Source: Betaproteobacteria bacterium (GTDB taxonomy: Bacteria; Pseudomonadota; Gammaproteobacteria; Burkholderiales; Ga0077523). From it: a stretch of 64,000 nt of DNA. The notes beneath the pieces are model-generated. The model was given only the letters and a program-made list of their open reading frames with translations, did no database searches and was not told the DNA's origin. Of the stretch, positions 7,765-15,733 are shown one piece after another (position 1 is the stretch's first letter; every line of letters starts with the position of its first letter). Position numbers and translations under genes: made by a program. Location: positions 1 through 64,000 of the forward strand of contig WGLR01000036.1 in NCBI GenBank assembly GCA_016125475.1, given 5' to 3'.

Positions 7765-7926
7765 AGGCCGCACCGACATGGCGCCGGCAGAGCAGCCGAG
7801 CGGTTCATTCGAGCCGACGCCGGTCCGCGGTGGGGCTCGATTCAGGCGTCGGACCGCCAGCGCGGGATCGACGGGTTCAACTGCGTGCGGCGCAGGCGCA
7901 AACTGTAGGCACGAGTGAGGAGCAGC

Positions 7927-8424
7927 ATGACGACGATCGCCAAGAACACGATCTGCCTCTGGTACGAACGCGATGCCGAAGAGGCGGCGCGGTTCTACGC
8001 CAGAACCTTTCCGGATTCATCCGTCGGTGCCGTGCATCGCGCACCAGGAGACTTTCCTTCCGGCACGGAGGGAACCGTCTTGACCGTGGAATTCACCGTC
8101 ATGGGCATTCCCTGCCTGGGGCTCAACGGTGGGCCTGCGTTCAAACACAATGAGGCGTTCTCGTTCCAGGTGGCCACCCAGGATCAGGCCGAGACGGATC
8201 GTTACTGGAATGCGATCGTCGACAACGGTGGCGAGGAGAGCGCGTGTGGCTGGTGCAAGGACAAGTGGGGCATCTCCTGGCAGATTACGCCAGTCGCGTT
8301 GACCAGGGCGTATACCAGTCCCGATCGCGCCGCCGCCAGGCGGGCGTTCGATGCGATGATGACGATGAAGAAGATCGACATTGCCGCGATCGAGGCGGCG
8401 GTTCGTGGCCAGCCGACAGCCTGA
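7927..8424 (+). CDS. VOC/PhnB-like (3-demethylubiquinone methyltransferase-like) protein
   Basis: This 165-residue protein has a vicinal-oxygen-chelate fold of the PhnB type: TICLWYERDAEEAARFYAR at the start, GLNGGPAFKHNEAFSF near 56-71, and WCKDKWGISWQITP near 104-117. Such proteins are often annotated as 3-demethylubiquinone methyltransferases but have no SAM site, and true activity is mostly unknown. I chose the ATG at 7927 because GAGGAG lies just before it; an upstream in-frame start at 7915 would add four residues. Confidence 0.83.
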   Translation: MTTIAKNTICLWYERDAEEAARFYARTFPDSSVGAVHRAPGDFPSGTEGTVLTVEFTVMGIPCLGLNGGPAFKHNEAFSFQVATQDQAETDRYWNAIVDNGGEESACGWCKDKWGISWQITPVALTRAYTSPDRAAARRAFDAMMTMKKIDIAAIEAAVRGQPTA

Positions 8425-8635
8425 CAACGGCGTGGAGCGGAACGGGCCTCGGGCCGTCGCGGATGCCGAGCGTCGGGCGACAGGGTAATCCCCGTCGCAC
8501 CCTCGCACCAGATTGGAGGGGCCCGTCCTGTTCCCTGTTGCCGATCGTGCCCCGTGCGGTGGGCGCCATGAAGCGCGCATGCGGATGGCCACGATCGATG
8601 GCCGGATCGCACGGAATGCAAGGAGCCCTGCCGCC

Positions 8636-9055
8636 ATGACTTTTCGACCGCTACGTCTTCCTCCCGGCGCCGATCTGAGGTGCGAACTCGAAAGAATCGT
8701 CATCGAGGGCGGCGTCTTCCCGGGTTTCGTGGTTTCCGGCATCGGCAGTCTCACCAACCCCCGCCTGCGTTTCGCGGGTTCCGACGCGGAAGTGTCGCTG
8801 GACGGGTCGTTCGAGATACTGTCCCTGTCCGGAACCGTCACGGCGGACGGTGCGCATCTGCACATGTCGGTGTCCGACGAGCAAGGCCGTGTCGTTGGCG
8901 GCCATGTCTGCCATGGCAACGAGATTCGCACGACCGCGGAGATCCTGATCGCCTGTGTGGCAGGCTGGCGACTGTCGCGCGAATTCGATGCAGGCACGGG
9001 CTATCGGGAACTGTCGGTCAGGCTCGCCGGCAAGGGGGAAGGAAATGCGACCTGA
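8636..9055 (+). CDS. PPC-domain (DUF296) protein
   Basis: This 139-residue protein consists of one PPC/DUF296 domain. Visible features are FRPLRLPPGADLR at the start, FPGFVVSGIGSLTNPRLRF (about 28-46), and the HLHMSVSDEQGRVVGGHV strand-loop (about 79-96) with the GGH motif typical of the fold. In plants the domain is found in AT-hook proteins; bacterial single-domain versions form trimers of uncertain function. ATG 8636 has AAGGAG upstream; earlier in-frame starts lack one. It sits between the VOC and RidA genes. Confidence 0.8.
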   Translation: MTFRPLRLPPGADLRCELERIVIEGGVFPGFVVSGIGSLTNPRLRFAGSDAEVSLDGSFEILSLSGTVTADGAHLHMSVSDEQGRVVGGHVCHGNEIRTTAEILIACVAGWRLSREFDAGTGYRELSVRLAGKGEGNAT

Positions 9056-9179
9056 CCTCTCGGTGCTTCGGGGCCCGGATGATCGCGGCCCGTTCATTTC
9101 GCGTGCCGTCGAAACGATTCCTCACCGCCTTCCAGTGCGCCCCAGTTGACGCACGGACCCATCTGACCACGGAGATGCC

Positions 9180-9563
9180 ATGAACATCGCAAGAAATGCA
9201 GGTATTGCCCGCCATATCGGAAAGTACAGCGATGCGGTCGAGGTCGTCGAGCCACGGCGAATCCTCTATGTGTCCGGTACCCCCGGAATCGACGCTGAAA
9301 GCGGCAGTCTTCCGGCGGGGTTCGCGGAGCAGGCGGAACTGGCGTGGAAGAACGTGATTGCGATCCTGGGTGCCGCGGACATGAGCGTGGCGAACATCGT
9401 TCAGCTCACGCAACACCTCATCCGTCGCGAGGATCTGGTGGCCTACCGCGAGATCCGCGCACGGTATCTGGGGAACTGTGAACCGGCATCGATGCTCACA
9501 TTCCTGCCCGAGCTGGTGTGGCCCGACATGCTCATCGAACTCGAAGTCGTGGCCGCTGCCTAG
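9180..9563 (+). CDS. RidA/YjgF-family protein
   Basis: This 127-residue single-domain protein of the RidA superfamily is likely a trimeric imine/enamine deaminase or a relative. The family pattern is seen in ILYVSGTPGIDAESGSLPAG (about 30-49), FAEQAELAWKNVIAILGAAD and the C-terminal PASMLTFLPELVWPDMLIE. The Arg that binds the carboxylate in canonical RidA is replaced here by the PASMLTF context, so it is probably one of the divergent subfamilies. Start ATG at 9180 follows a GGAG. Confidence 0.82.
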   Translation: MNIARNAGIARHIGKYSDAVEVVEPRRILYVSGTPGIDAESGSLPAGFAEQAELAWKNVIAILGAADMSVANIVQLTQHLIRREDLVAYREIRARYLGNCEPASMLTFLPELVWPDMLIELEVVAAA

Positions 9564-9710
9564 CCGGAGGGCGAAGGCAGCATTCAGCAGCTGAGTCCAG
9601 GCGGGTGCCGCTCGCCGTCGTGCCGGATCGCACGAACTGGCGTCCGCGTGATGATGGCGGTTTCCGTTGCGCATGCGACTGGCAGCCGGGGTTCGTGACA
9701 AGCCTGCCTC

Positions 9711-10727
9711 ATGGGTCAGATCACTTCACTGTTCGTGCACAAGGTCATCCGGCAGGTCGACGGCAGCCTCGACAGGCGGGCCTTGCTGGATCTCGTCGGC
9801 GTGGACCCGGACGCTGCGGTGGACCCCGCGTTCATGGTGGCCGATACGGCCTACTATGCGTTTCTCGAAGCGATTGCCCGGTCGGATCCGCGTGCGATCG
9901 ACCTGCCTCTTCGAGTGGGGGCAACCATGCGCTGCGACGACTACGGGGCGTTCGGCCTTGCGTGGAAGTCTGCCGTGAATCTCCGGAGTTCCTACGAACG
10001 GGCGGAAAGGTACGCACGAGCGCTCACGAGCGTATCTACCTATGAGGTCCGGGACACGGACGAGGGCGTGTACATGCACCTGCACCGTGAGGGGGAGCGT
10101 CATCTGGGGCTGAGACTCTCCAACGAAGCGACGATCGCCAGCATCGTGGCCATCAGTCAGGAGGTCTGCACGGCGAGATTTCAGCCGCGGGCGGTCTATT
10201 TCAGTCACAAGTCACCACGACACACGGCAGCGCACGAACACCACTTCGGTTGTCCGGTGCACTTTGGTGCGGGCATGGACGCGCTGCTCGTCTCCAGCGA
10301 GTTGCTGCAGCAGCCGAACCGTCTCGGCGATCCGGCCATCTCGAAGTTCTTCGACGCGCACCTGAAAGAAGCGCTGTCGAGCTACGACGACGGTGAATCC
10401 GTCGAGCATCGCGCCAGGGCGCACGTTTCTCGCGCCCTCAGCCAGGGGGTGCCGAGGATCTCGGACGTCGCGGGTGGCCTCGGACTGAGCGGGCGGACGC
10501 TGCAGAGGCGCCTCGCGGACAGAGGGTATTCCTTCCAGACGCTGGTGGATGAATCCCGCCGTGAACTCGCGCAGCGCCTGCTGAGGGAAACGAGGTACCC
10601 GCTCGCGGAGATCGCCTTCCTGACCGGCTTCTCGGAGCAGAGCGCGTTCAACCGCGCCTTCAGGCGATGGGCCGGGCAGACACCGAAAGCCTTCCGTCTC
10701 CAGGCGGGTTCCGAATCGGCGGGTTAG
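9711..10727 (+). CDS. AraC-family transcriptional regulator
   Basis: This 338-residue regulator has an N-terminal arabinose-binding-type sensor domain (about 1-210, PF12625-like). Its C-terminal AraC HTH (about 245-335) has two helix-turn-helix units: ISDVAGGLGLSGRTLQRRLA and YPLAEIAFLTGFSEQSAFN, the latter followed by RAFRRWAGQTPKAFR. It lies 100 bases upstream of an NmrA-like/DUF1772 pair in the same orientation, an arrangement common for local activators of such pairs. Two TGTC/GACA palindromes stand in that gap and may be binding sites. The inducer is unknown. Confidence 0.88.
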   Translation: MGQITSLFVHKVIRQVDGSLDRRALLDLVGVDPDAAVDPAFMVADTAYYAFLEAIARSDPRAIDLPLRVGATMRCDDYGAFGLAWKSAVNLRSSYERAERYARALTSVSTYEVRDTDEGVYMHLHREGERHLGLRLSNEATIASIVAISQEVCTARFQPRAVYFSHKSPRHTAAHEHHFGCPVHFGAGMDALLVSSELLQQPNRLGDPAISKFFDAHLKEALSSYDDGESVEHRARAHVSRALSQGVPRISDVAGGLGLSGRTLQRRLADRGYSFQTLVDESRRELAQRLLRETRYPLAEIAFLTGFSEQSAFNRAFRRWAGQTPKAFRLQAGSESAG

Positions 10728-10784
10728 CGCGTCGTGTGGCGCACGGCGTCAAAAGACAGACGCCTCGTGTCAAGAACGTCAGGG

Positions 10785-10819
10785 CTGTCGCCGGGACAAT
10801 TGGCCTGTCACCCGACAGG
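10785..10819 (+). promoter_or_regulatory. paired TGTC/GACA palindromes before the NmrA-like gene
   Basis: CCTGTC-ACCC-GACAGG (10804-10819) is a perfect 6-base palindrome overlapping the ribosome site of the gene starting at 10828. A second TGTC-N5-GACA lies at 10786-10798, 20 bases earlier. The repeated spacing suggests a regulator binding region, possibly for the AraC protein encoded upstream. No test of this is possible from sequence alone. Confidence 0.35.
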
Positions 10820-10827
10820 AGCAAGCC

Positions 10828-11691
10828 ATGACAGCCAAATCGCCGAACACCCGCGCACGGGAAGGATCGATCCTCGTCCTTGGCGCCACCGGAAAGACCG
10901 GCCGCCGGATCGCGTCACGTCTCCACGCCATGGGCATTCCTGTGCGTATCGGTTCCAGGTCGGCATCGCCGGCCTTCGACTGGCGCGACGAAACGACCTG
11001 GGACGAGTGTCTGGCCGGCGTCGACGCAGTCTACGTGAACTATGCACCGGATCTCGCCATTCCCGGTGCAACCGGTTCGGTCCGCGCATTCGTGGACAGG
11101 GCGAAACGGCACGGGGTCGGGCGGCTCGTGCTGCTTTCGGGGCGCGGCGAGGAAGAAGCGCAGGCCTGCGAGCGGATCGTGCAGGAGAGCCGTATCGACT
11201 GGACGATCGTTCGCGCCAGCTGGTTCAACCAGAATTTCTCCGAGGGGGCCTTCCTGGAGATGGTGCAGAAGGGGCAGATCGCGCTACCGGCGGCGGATAC
11301 ACCCGAGCCCTTCGTCGACGCCGGCGACATTGCCGACGTCGCGGTTGCCGCGCTGACCGAGCAGGGGCACGCCGGAAGGGTCTACGAACTCACCGGCCCC
11401 CGACTCCTCACCTTCGCGCAGGCGGTCGACGAGATCGCGAAGGTTGCCGGCCGCACGATCGAGTATGTCCGGGTCTCCCCCGAATCGTTCGCCGCGGGGG
11501 TGGCCGAGGCGGGTTTGCCGGACGACATGGCGTGGCTGCTCGACTACCTGTTCACCACGGTCCTCGACGGCCGGAACGCGCATCTGGGTGACGGCGTCCG
11601 TCGCGCGATCGGGCGCGAACCCCGCGACTTCGCCGATTACGCGCGGGAAGCCGCCGCATCCGGCGTGTGGCACGCAGCAGCACGATCATGA
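10828..11691 (+). CDS. NmrA-like NAD(P)-binding protein
   Basis: This 287-residue atypical short-chain dehydrogenase of the NmrA/ergot-alkaloid AgnL-like type has a Rossmann motif at ILVLGATGKTGRRIASRLHA (about 16-35) and RIGSRSASPAFDW next, the usual NADP discriminator region. VYVNYAPDL, LVLLSGRGEEEAQACE and DWTIVRASWFNQNFSEG (about 129-145) follow the family order. The substrate is unknown. It ends in a 4-base ATGA overlap with the DUF1772 gene, so the two are translated together. AGGAGCAAGCC precedes the ATG. Confidence 0.85.
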   Translation: MTAKSPNTRAREGSILVLGATGKTGRRIASRLHAMGIPVRIGSRSASPAFDWRDETTWDECLAGVDAVYVNYAPDLAIPGATGSVRAFVDRAKRHGVGRLVLLSGRGEEEAQACERIVQESRIDWTIVRASWFNQNFSEGAFLEMVQKGQIALPAADTPEPFVDAGDIADVAVAALTEQGHAGRVYELTGPRLLTFAQAVDEIAKVAGRTIEYVRVSPESFAAGVAEAGLPDDMAWLLDYLFTTVLDGRNAHLGDGVRRAIGREPRDFADYAREAAASGVWHAAARS

Positions 11692-12203
11692 ATGCGAGCA
11701 GCCTGATTCCACTTCTGGCGACCGCGTGCGCGCTCGGCAGCGGCCTGATGGCGGGGTTCTTCTTCGCGTTCTCCGTCTGCACGATGAAGGCGCTCGGCGC
11801 GCTCCCGCCGGAACAAGGCATATCGGCCATGCAGTCCATCAACGTTACGGTGATCAACCGGTGGTTCCTCGTTCCCTTCTTCGGCGTCGCCGGGTTGACC
11901 CTCGTTCTGAGCGTAATGGCTGTCCTGCACTGGTACGAGCCCGGTTCACCGCACGTCGTGGCCGGTGGCCTGTTCTACTTCATCGGAACATTTCTGGTGA
12001 CGGTCCTCTTCAATGTACCGCGAAATCGCAGGCTGGCCAGTGTGTCGCCCGCCAGTTCGGAAGGTGCCGCCCTGTGGGTCGACTACCTGATTGCCTGGAC
12101 GAGGTGGAACCATGTCCGCACGATTGCGGCGCTCGCGGGGGCTGCGTCGTTCACGATCGCGCTCGCACGCTGGACGCCAGTCCGGCATTCCTGGCCGTGG
12201 TGA
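11688..12203 (+). CDS. DUF1772 membrane protein (anthrone oxygenase-like)
   Basis: This 171-residue protein has four predicted membrane helices: about 5-30, 54-76, 84-107 and 141-160. It carries the DUF1772 pattern of SGLMAGFFFAFSV near 17-29 and an INRWFLVPFFGV segment near 58. The family includes fungal anthrone oxygenases; bacterial members are uncharacterised and often sit beside NmrA-like oxidoreductases, as here. Start is the ATG within the ATGA overlap at 11688; an upstream in-frame start at 11667 would add seven residues. Confidence 0.8.
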   Translation: MNASSLIPLLATACALGSGLMAGFFFAFSVCTMKALGALPPEQGISAMQSINVTVINRWFLVPFFGVAGLTLVLSVMAVLHWYEPGSPHVVAGGLFYFIGTFLVTVLFNVPRNRRLASVSPASSEGAALWVDYLIAWTRWNHVRTIAALAGAASFTIALARWTPVRHSWPW

Positions 12204-12496
12204 CTGCCGGGGCAGAACGCATCGTCACAGGCGCGAGAGGGCATAGGCGCCGACCGGTTGCTGCAGTAGCCACGGCACGATGGATGGATGCTGCGCTGCG
12301 TCGTCGTCATTCTCGACCTCGGCGGGTGTCTCAGGTCGTACTGCCAAACCGGTCGCCTTGCGTTCGTCGCGGCCCTCATCCCGATCCGATACCGACGTCC
12401 TCGTCCGCCGTGAACATCATCCAGATGGATGAGATATCGCCCCCAGCACACGATCGCGTTCCTGCGCGAGAGTCGCGTCTTGCCCCCCAACGACGA
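12204..12496. other. intergenic, no gene seen
   Basis: No reading frame here shows a recognisable protein, a ribosome site or sensible composition on either strand. The stretch separates the DUF1772 gene from a promoter-like sequence and the second cassette array. Confidence 0.5.
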
Positions 12497-12525
12497 TTGA
12501 CCGCGAAAACCCGCTCTGCCATATT
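12497..12525 (+). promoter_or_regulatory. promoter-like element, copy 1
   Basis: TTGACC (12497-12502) and CATATT (12520-12525) are spaced by exactly 17 bases, close to the sigma-70 consensus. The 17 bases CTCTGCCATATTGAAAC (12514-12530) recur identically at 14449-14465 with the same TTGACC and spacing. It could drive the cassette genes that start at 12758, about 230 bases downstream. Confidence 0.5.
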
Positions 12526-12680
12526 GAAACTCGTGTCGTTTAATCCCGGCGAGAACCATGCACGCACGCCACCTCAATCATTCCGCCGCTTGCCTTCGCG
12601 AACATCACGGCCTGCACGGTATCGACCGCGATTCATTCCCAAGATCGCCTTGTCCTGAACCCAGCGGTTTCGTTCGACTT

Positions 12681-12730
12681 CATTTATCCAAAGCGCTCGG
12701 GCATGTCGGATAAATGACTGTTCGTTGGAC
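12681..12730 (+). repeat. attC-like site at the start of the second array
   Basis: A perfect 9-base stem, CATTTATCC (12681-12689) with GGATAAATG (12708-12716), is followed by GTTGGAC (12724-12730), which fits GTTRRRY. No clean RYYYAAC partner is visible upstream. The gene starting at 12758 lies just after it, as expected for a cassette junction. Confidence 0.4.
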
Positions 12731-12757
12731 CGCACAACTGAGCTGGCAGGGATAGAC

Positions 12758-13417
12758 GTGGCATGTTCTCACCGCAGAATCGCTCATCGCATATGGCTGA
12801 TGGCCATGGGCATTTGCTTCGCTGTTAGTTGCTTTGCAGCGGACGGCGTGAGCGCCTTTGTGCGGCTCCAATTTGGAAATGACGCAGCCATTGAAGTGCC
12901 ACGCAACTGGTCGTTTTTAGATATGAACATCAGACAGCACCTCAACGCTTATAGTGAGGCCGTTGCCAAGTTCGCCGGTATCGACATGAATCAAGGAAAC
13001 AATCAAATTCTCGTAGCCGCGAACGCCTATACTAAGGACGAAAAGCCATCGGCGACCATGCGTCTCAGCGTACGAGTCGGTACCTTTCCTGCCCAAGCCT
13101 CAATTAAAGATGCTGATTCGAACGAACTGAGGCGGGAAGCGGAAATTGCTTTGAAGAACCTACAGGGCACGCTTCCTGAGAACGTGAAAGGCATGAGAAT
13201 ACTGGATGTCCGTGTGGAGAGGCTTGGCGACTACTACACGATCGTAACCGACAAACAAGTCGACTACTTATCCGGCCCAGAAGTCGATCGACTCGACGTC
13301 ATCTACGTTTCCAGCAAGGTATACAAGCTAAACACCTCTTACCGCAAGTCCGAGGCGTGGATGTTCGAGCCGGTAATTCGCCATATCCGTCAGTCACTCA
13401 CGATCAACGCCAAGTGA
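12758..13417 (+). CDS. secreted protein of unknown function, cassette-borne
   Basis: This 219-residue protein has a signal peptide: a basic n-region (HRRIAHR), a hydrophobic core (IWLMAMGICFAVSCFA) and a likely cleavage after FAA near residue 29. The mature part is mixed alpha/beta with segments such as IEVPRNWSFLD and YYTIVTDKQVDYLSG, and no recognised domain. I prefer the GTG at 12758 with CAGGGA upstream; an ATG at 12800 would shorten the signal. Its AT-richer composition differs from the flanking chromosome. A near-perfect hairpin follows the stop codon, so this is a single-gene cassette. Confidence 0.6.
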   Translation: MACSHRRIAHRIWLMAMGICFAVSCFAADGVSAFVRLQFGNDAAIEVPRNWSFLDMNIRQHLNAYSEAVAKFAGIDMNQGNNQILVAANAYTKDEKPSATMRLSVRVGTFPAQASIKDADSNELRREAEIALKNLQGTLPENVKGMRILDVRVERLGDYYTIVTDKQVDYLSGPEVDRLDVIYVSSKVYKLNTSYRKSEAWMFEPVIRHIRQSLTINAK

Positions 13418-13424
13418 ATGTGGT

Positions 13425-13499
13425 CTAAAAACGCCAGCCATAACCGGCGTGCAAAAGCCCCGCTCCGCTCTTGCGCGCCGGTTATGGCTGGCGTTGGGC
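13425..13499 (+). repeat. attC-like hairpin with a perfect 20-base stem
   Basis: The arm at 13430-13449 (AACGCCAGCCATAACCGGCG) is perfectly complementary to 13476-13495. The right box GTTGGGC (13493-13499) fits GTTRRRY. The left box is degenerate (TCTAAAAAC region). There is no extrahelical base, unlike the sites of the first array, and no T-run that would make it a terminator. Confidence 0.65.
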
Positions 13500-13528
13500 C
13501 TCGCAATTTCACCCTTTGGAGCTACCCT

Positions 13529-13831
13529 ATGTCCACGGCTAAGCGACTCCCTCCTGAACTGGCAGCAAAGGTAATGTCCCTTCTGCGTGAAGTCGATGGA
13601 GAATATGAAATCGTTGATATGCCTGCGCTTGTCGACTTGATCCTTGAGCATGGGCAGGAATACCCGTCGCTACGAGACCTCATTCAAGTCAACGACGATG
13701 CCCTCTTGGCGCACTATCGCGAAACAGGCGCGGTACCTCCAGGAATCAAGATTGTTGAGACCTCCACGCAAGAAGGCAGTAACGTCACCGAACTAAAGGT
13801 GTCGCACGGACCGCGCTCGCCGCATGACTGA
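13529..13831 (+). CDS. small hypothetical protein, cassette-borne
   Basis: This 100-residue acidic protein begins MSTAKRLPPELAAKVMSLL and contains EYEIVDMPALVDLILEHGQE and LLAHYRETGAVPPGIKIVE. It is probably helical; no family is recognised. ATG 13529 follows TTGGAG at suitable spacing and lies 30 bases after a GTTGGGC box. The in-frame extension to 13418 would read through the attC hairpin and is rejected. A GCCCAAC box follows about 70 bases after its stop. Confidence 0.55.
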   Translation: MSTAKRLPPELAAKVMSLLREVDGEYEIVDMPALVDLILEHGQEYPSLRDLIQVNDDALLAHYRETGAVPPGIKIVETSTQEGSNVTELKVSHGPRSPHD

Positions 13832-13902
13832 AATCCACGCTGTGCAAGATGCGGTCTCGTCGCCAAGTACAAGCGCGTCACCACGGCTTTGATCCGGCCG
13901 TG

Positions 13903-13995
13903 GCCCAACCATCGCTTCGAGGGGGGTCGCCGAGAAGCTGCGCTTTTCGGTACCCCGTCGCCTGCGGCGCCGGTCGGCCCCCCAAGCTAAACGTT
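13903..13995 (+). repeat. attC site abutting an IS remnant
   Basis: GCCCAAC (13903-13909) opens a hairpin in which GCTT-CGA-GGGGGGTCG pairs with the complement of CGGCCCCCCAAGC (about 13974-13987), leaving a CGA bulge. The right box keeps only GTT (13993-13995). The next base starts the left end of an IS1182-type remnant, exactly as at 895/896. Confidence 0.65.
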
Positions 13996-14202
13996 TAGGC
14001 TGTGTAAAAAACCCCCGATCGACGGAGACTCGATGCGTGCCGAAGAGGAGTTCGCCATGCCGCGCTACAAACCCGCCGTTCGCAGTCCGACGTTTCCGCC
14101 CATGGTGCTCGACGAGCACATTCACCCGGGACCCTTCGCGTCCGCGCCGGGTGACCAAGTCGATGAAGAGTGCGATCTGGCGGGGCTGGAGACGAGATTC
14201 CA
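13996..14202 (+). pseudogene. IS1182-family remnant, left end and transposase N-terminus
   Basis: TAGGCTGTGTAAAAAAC at 13996-14012 matches the left inverted repeat of the element at 896, and the leader CCCCCGATCGACGGAGA is identical in both. The coding part from ATG 14057 corresponds to about the first 50 transposase residues (MPRYKPAVRSPTFPPMVLDE, then CDLAGLETRF). After that the similarity stops. No right end was found, so the copy was truncated by deletion or recombination. Divergence from the intact copy suggests it is older or belongs to a related element. Confidence 0.82.
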
Positions 14203-14431
14203 GGAGCGCTCAGTCTGGGTAAGGGGTCGCGGAGCAACCTGATCTCGCAGACCGGGCGACGGTCCGCGGCACCTGCCCCCAGCCACAGGTTGCGCGACAG
14301 GTCGACGACTCCCCCACCGGCTCCGCAGCATCCCACTTCTCGACTCGACGCTCAATCAGGTGAATGAGGCGGCATATGTCCGGTCACCGGATCCGCCTCG
14401 CAGGCGGGCACTTCTCCTCGGCCACGCACCG
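14203..14431. other. intergenic, no gene seen
   Basis: The sequence between the IS remnant and the promoter-like element contains no recognisable gene. Reading frames across it are shadows with no ribosome site. It may include further eroded IS sequence, but no similarity to the intact copy is apparent. Confidence 0.45.
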
Positions 14432-14460
14432 TTGACCCGGTTCAACCCCTCTGCCATATT
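14432..14460 (+). promoter_or_regulatory. promoter-like element, copy 2
   Basis: TTGACC (14432-14437), a 17-base spacer and CATATT (14455-14460) repeat the arrangement at 12497. The 17 bases CTCTGCCATATTGAAAC at 14449-14465 are identical to that copy. It lies about 100 bases ahead of the gene at 14562 and probably drives it. Confidence 0.55.
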
Positions 14461-14561
14461 GAAACCGGTCCCGACTTTCAACGTCGGCCAACGTGAGGGC
14501 CTGCCGTTACGACGGGTCCGGCCTCACTTCTCAGCGAAAGCCGGCAAGGATGATCCGCCGA

Positions 14562-14947
14562 TGAATCAATACAACCCGGAAGAATCACCGAAGGCCGAGG
14601 ACTGGCTCGCTCTCGACGAGCAGGAAAGAGTGCTGCTCGTCGAGTACTTCCACCGGGACGCCCGCATTCCGCTGCCGAAACGTGCACGGCGCATTCACGC
14701 CTCGCTTCACGCAGTGGTGGAGAATCAGGTGGCTGTTCGGGATCAGCCGGTGGTTCAGGCCCTCGAACGTCTGACGGGCGAGGGAGTCACTCGTCACGAA
14801 GCCATTCATGCCATTGGTTCGGTTCTTGTCCGTGTGATGCGCGGCGTGATGAACAGCGAGTCTCCGGGGGCTTCCGCCAGTGAGGATTACTATGCAGAGC
14901 TAGCACGTCTGACAAGGCAGTCCTGCTACGGAGAGCAGGCTGGCTGA
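14562..14947 (+). CDS. conserved hypothetical protein
   Basis: This 128-residue protein begins MNQYNPEESPKAEDWLALDE and continues QERVLLVEYFHRDARIPLP, with HASLHAVVENQVAV and GVTRHEAIHAIGSVLVRVM further on. The repeated His-containing helices (HASLH, RHEAIH) are reminiscent of a family of small uncharacterised proteobacterial proteins, and metal binding is possible. I place the start at the ATG with the YNPEE motif; the longer frame to 14360 runs over the promoter. The function is unknown. Confidence 0.65.
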
Positions 14948-15076
14948 CCAGTGCATCGAGCCGCCCCGTGTCAGCGGCGCTTGCGGGTTTCCTTCGCGCT
15001 GCACCCACGGACGGCGGAGCATGCACGATGTCCGGGATGCGTGATCACCAGCGCAACTGACTTCAGGTACCAGGCA

Positions 15077-15598
15077 ATGAGCACGAATCGATTGGCGTTG
15101 TTCGCGGCGGTCAGCCTTGCTGCAGGTGCCCTGTTGGGCCTCGCCGGGTCTTTCTCGCCTCCTGCAATCCGCGGCGTTGCCTGGGGTCTCGATGGCACCC
15201 TGCTCGTCATGGGCGCACTCATTCTCGCAGTTCACCACGTCAAACTGGGCAACGAACAGTTGGCTGCCGGGTTCCTCACTTTCGTCGCCGGTCAGGCCCT
15301 GGTGGTTTCGAGCTCTGCGATGACCCTCGCGGCAAGTTCTCCTTCCTTCGGAGCGGGCGTCGGGCTCTGGGCTGCGGGGCTGGCACTGGTCAGTGCTTCC
15401 TCGAAAATGCCGGTCTTCGTGAGAGCCACGGGTGCGATTGCGTCCGTGTTGTTCGCGATAGTCGCATTGCGGATTTTCGGTGGGACGGCGCTCACGCCTC
15501 TGTCCAGTCCACTGCCTTTCGACGCGTACCCTTTGCTCGTGCTTACGCTGTTCGGTTGGGCGTGGGTTCACTACCGGTGCAGCCGAGGTGCGGTCTGA
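15077..15598 (+). CDS. multi-helix membrane protein, unknown
   Basis: This 173-residue protein has about six hydrophobic segments: LALFAAVSLAAGALLGLAG, GTLLVMGALILAVHHV, LAAGFLTFVAGQALVVSSS, GVGLWAAGLALVSASS, IASVLFAIVALRIFG and YPLLVLTLFGWAWVHY. A His-containing loop (AVHHVKLGNEQ) follows the second helix. No family is recognised with confidence. ATG 15077 follows a short purine run (CAGGCA). Confidence 0.6.
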   Translation: MSTNRLALFAAVSLAAGALLGLAGSFSPPAIRGVAWGLDGTLLVMGALILAVHHVKLGNEQLAAGFLTFVAGQALVVSSSAMTLAASSPSFGAGVGLWAAGLALVSASSKMPVFVRATGAIASVLFAIVALRIFGGTALTPLSSPLPFDAYPLLVLTLFGWAWVHYRCSRGAV

Positions 15599-15733
15599 TC
15601 GGGCGGGCGATGTGCGCGATCCGAACCACGGATTGCTGCCCTTGCGCATCTCCTCGGGCGCGATGGCCCGGAACGTCGCGATCGTCGATGACGTTCGGAA
15701 CTGCGCGGACATGCCGCGCGAGCAGGGGGTGAC

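Noticed and set aside
5224-12203. Genes between the two arrays considered as further cassettes
   Set aside because: They have chromosomal-type composition and operon structure, and no attC boxes between them.
13430-13495. Strong hairpin considered as a transcription terminator
   Set aside because: No T-run follows, and the GTTGGGC box and position between cassette genes fit an attC-type hairpin better.
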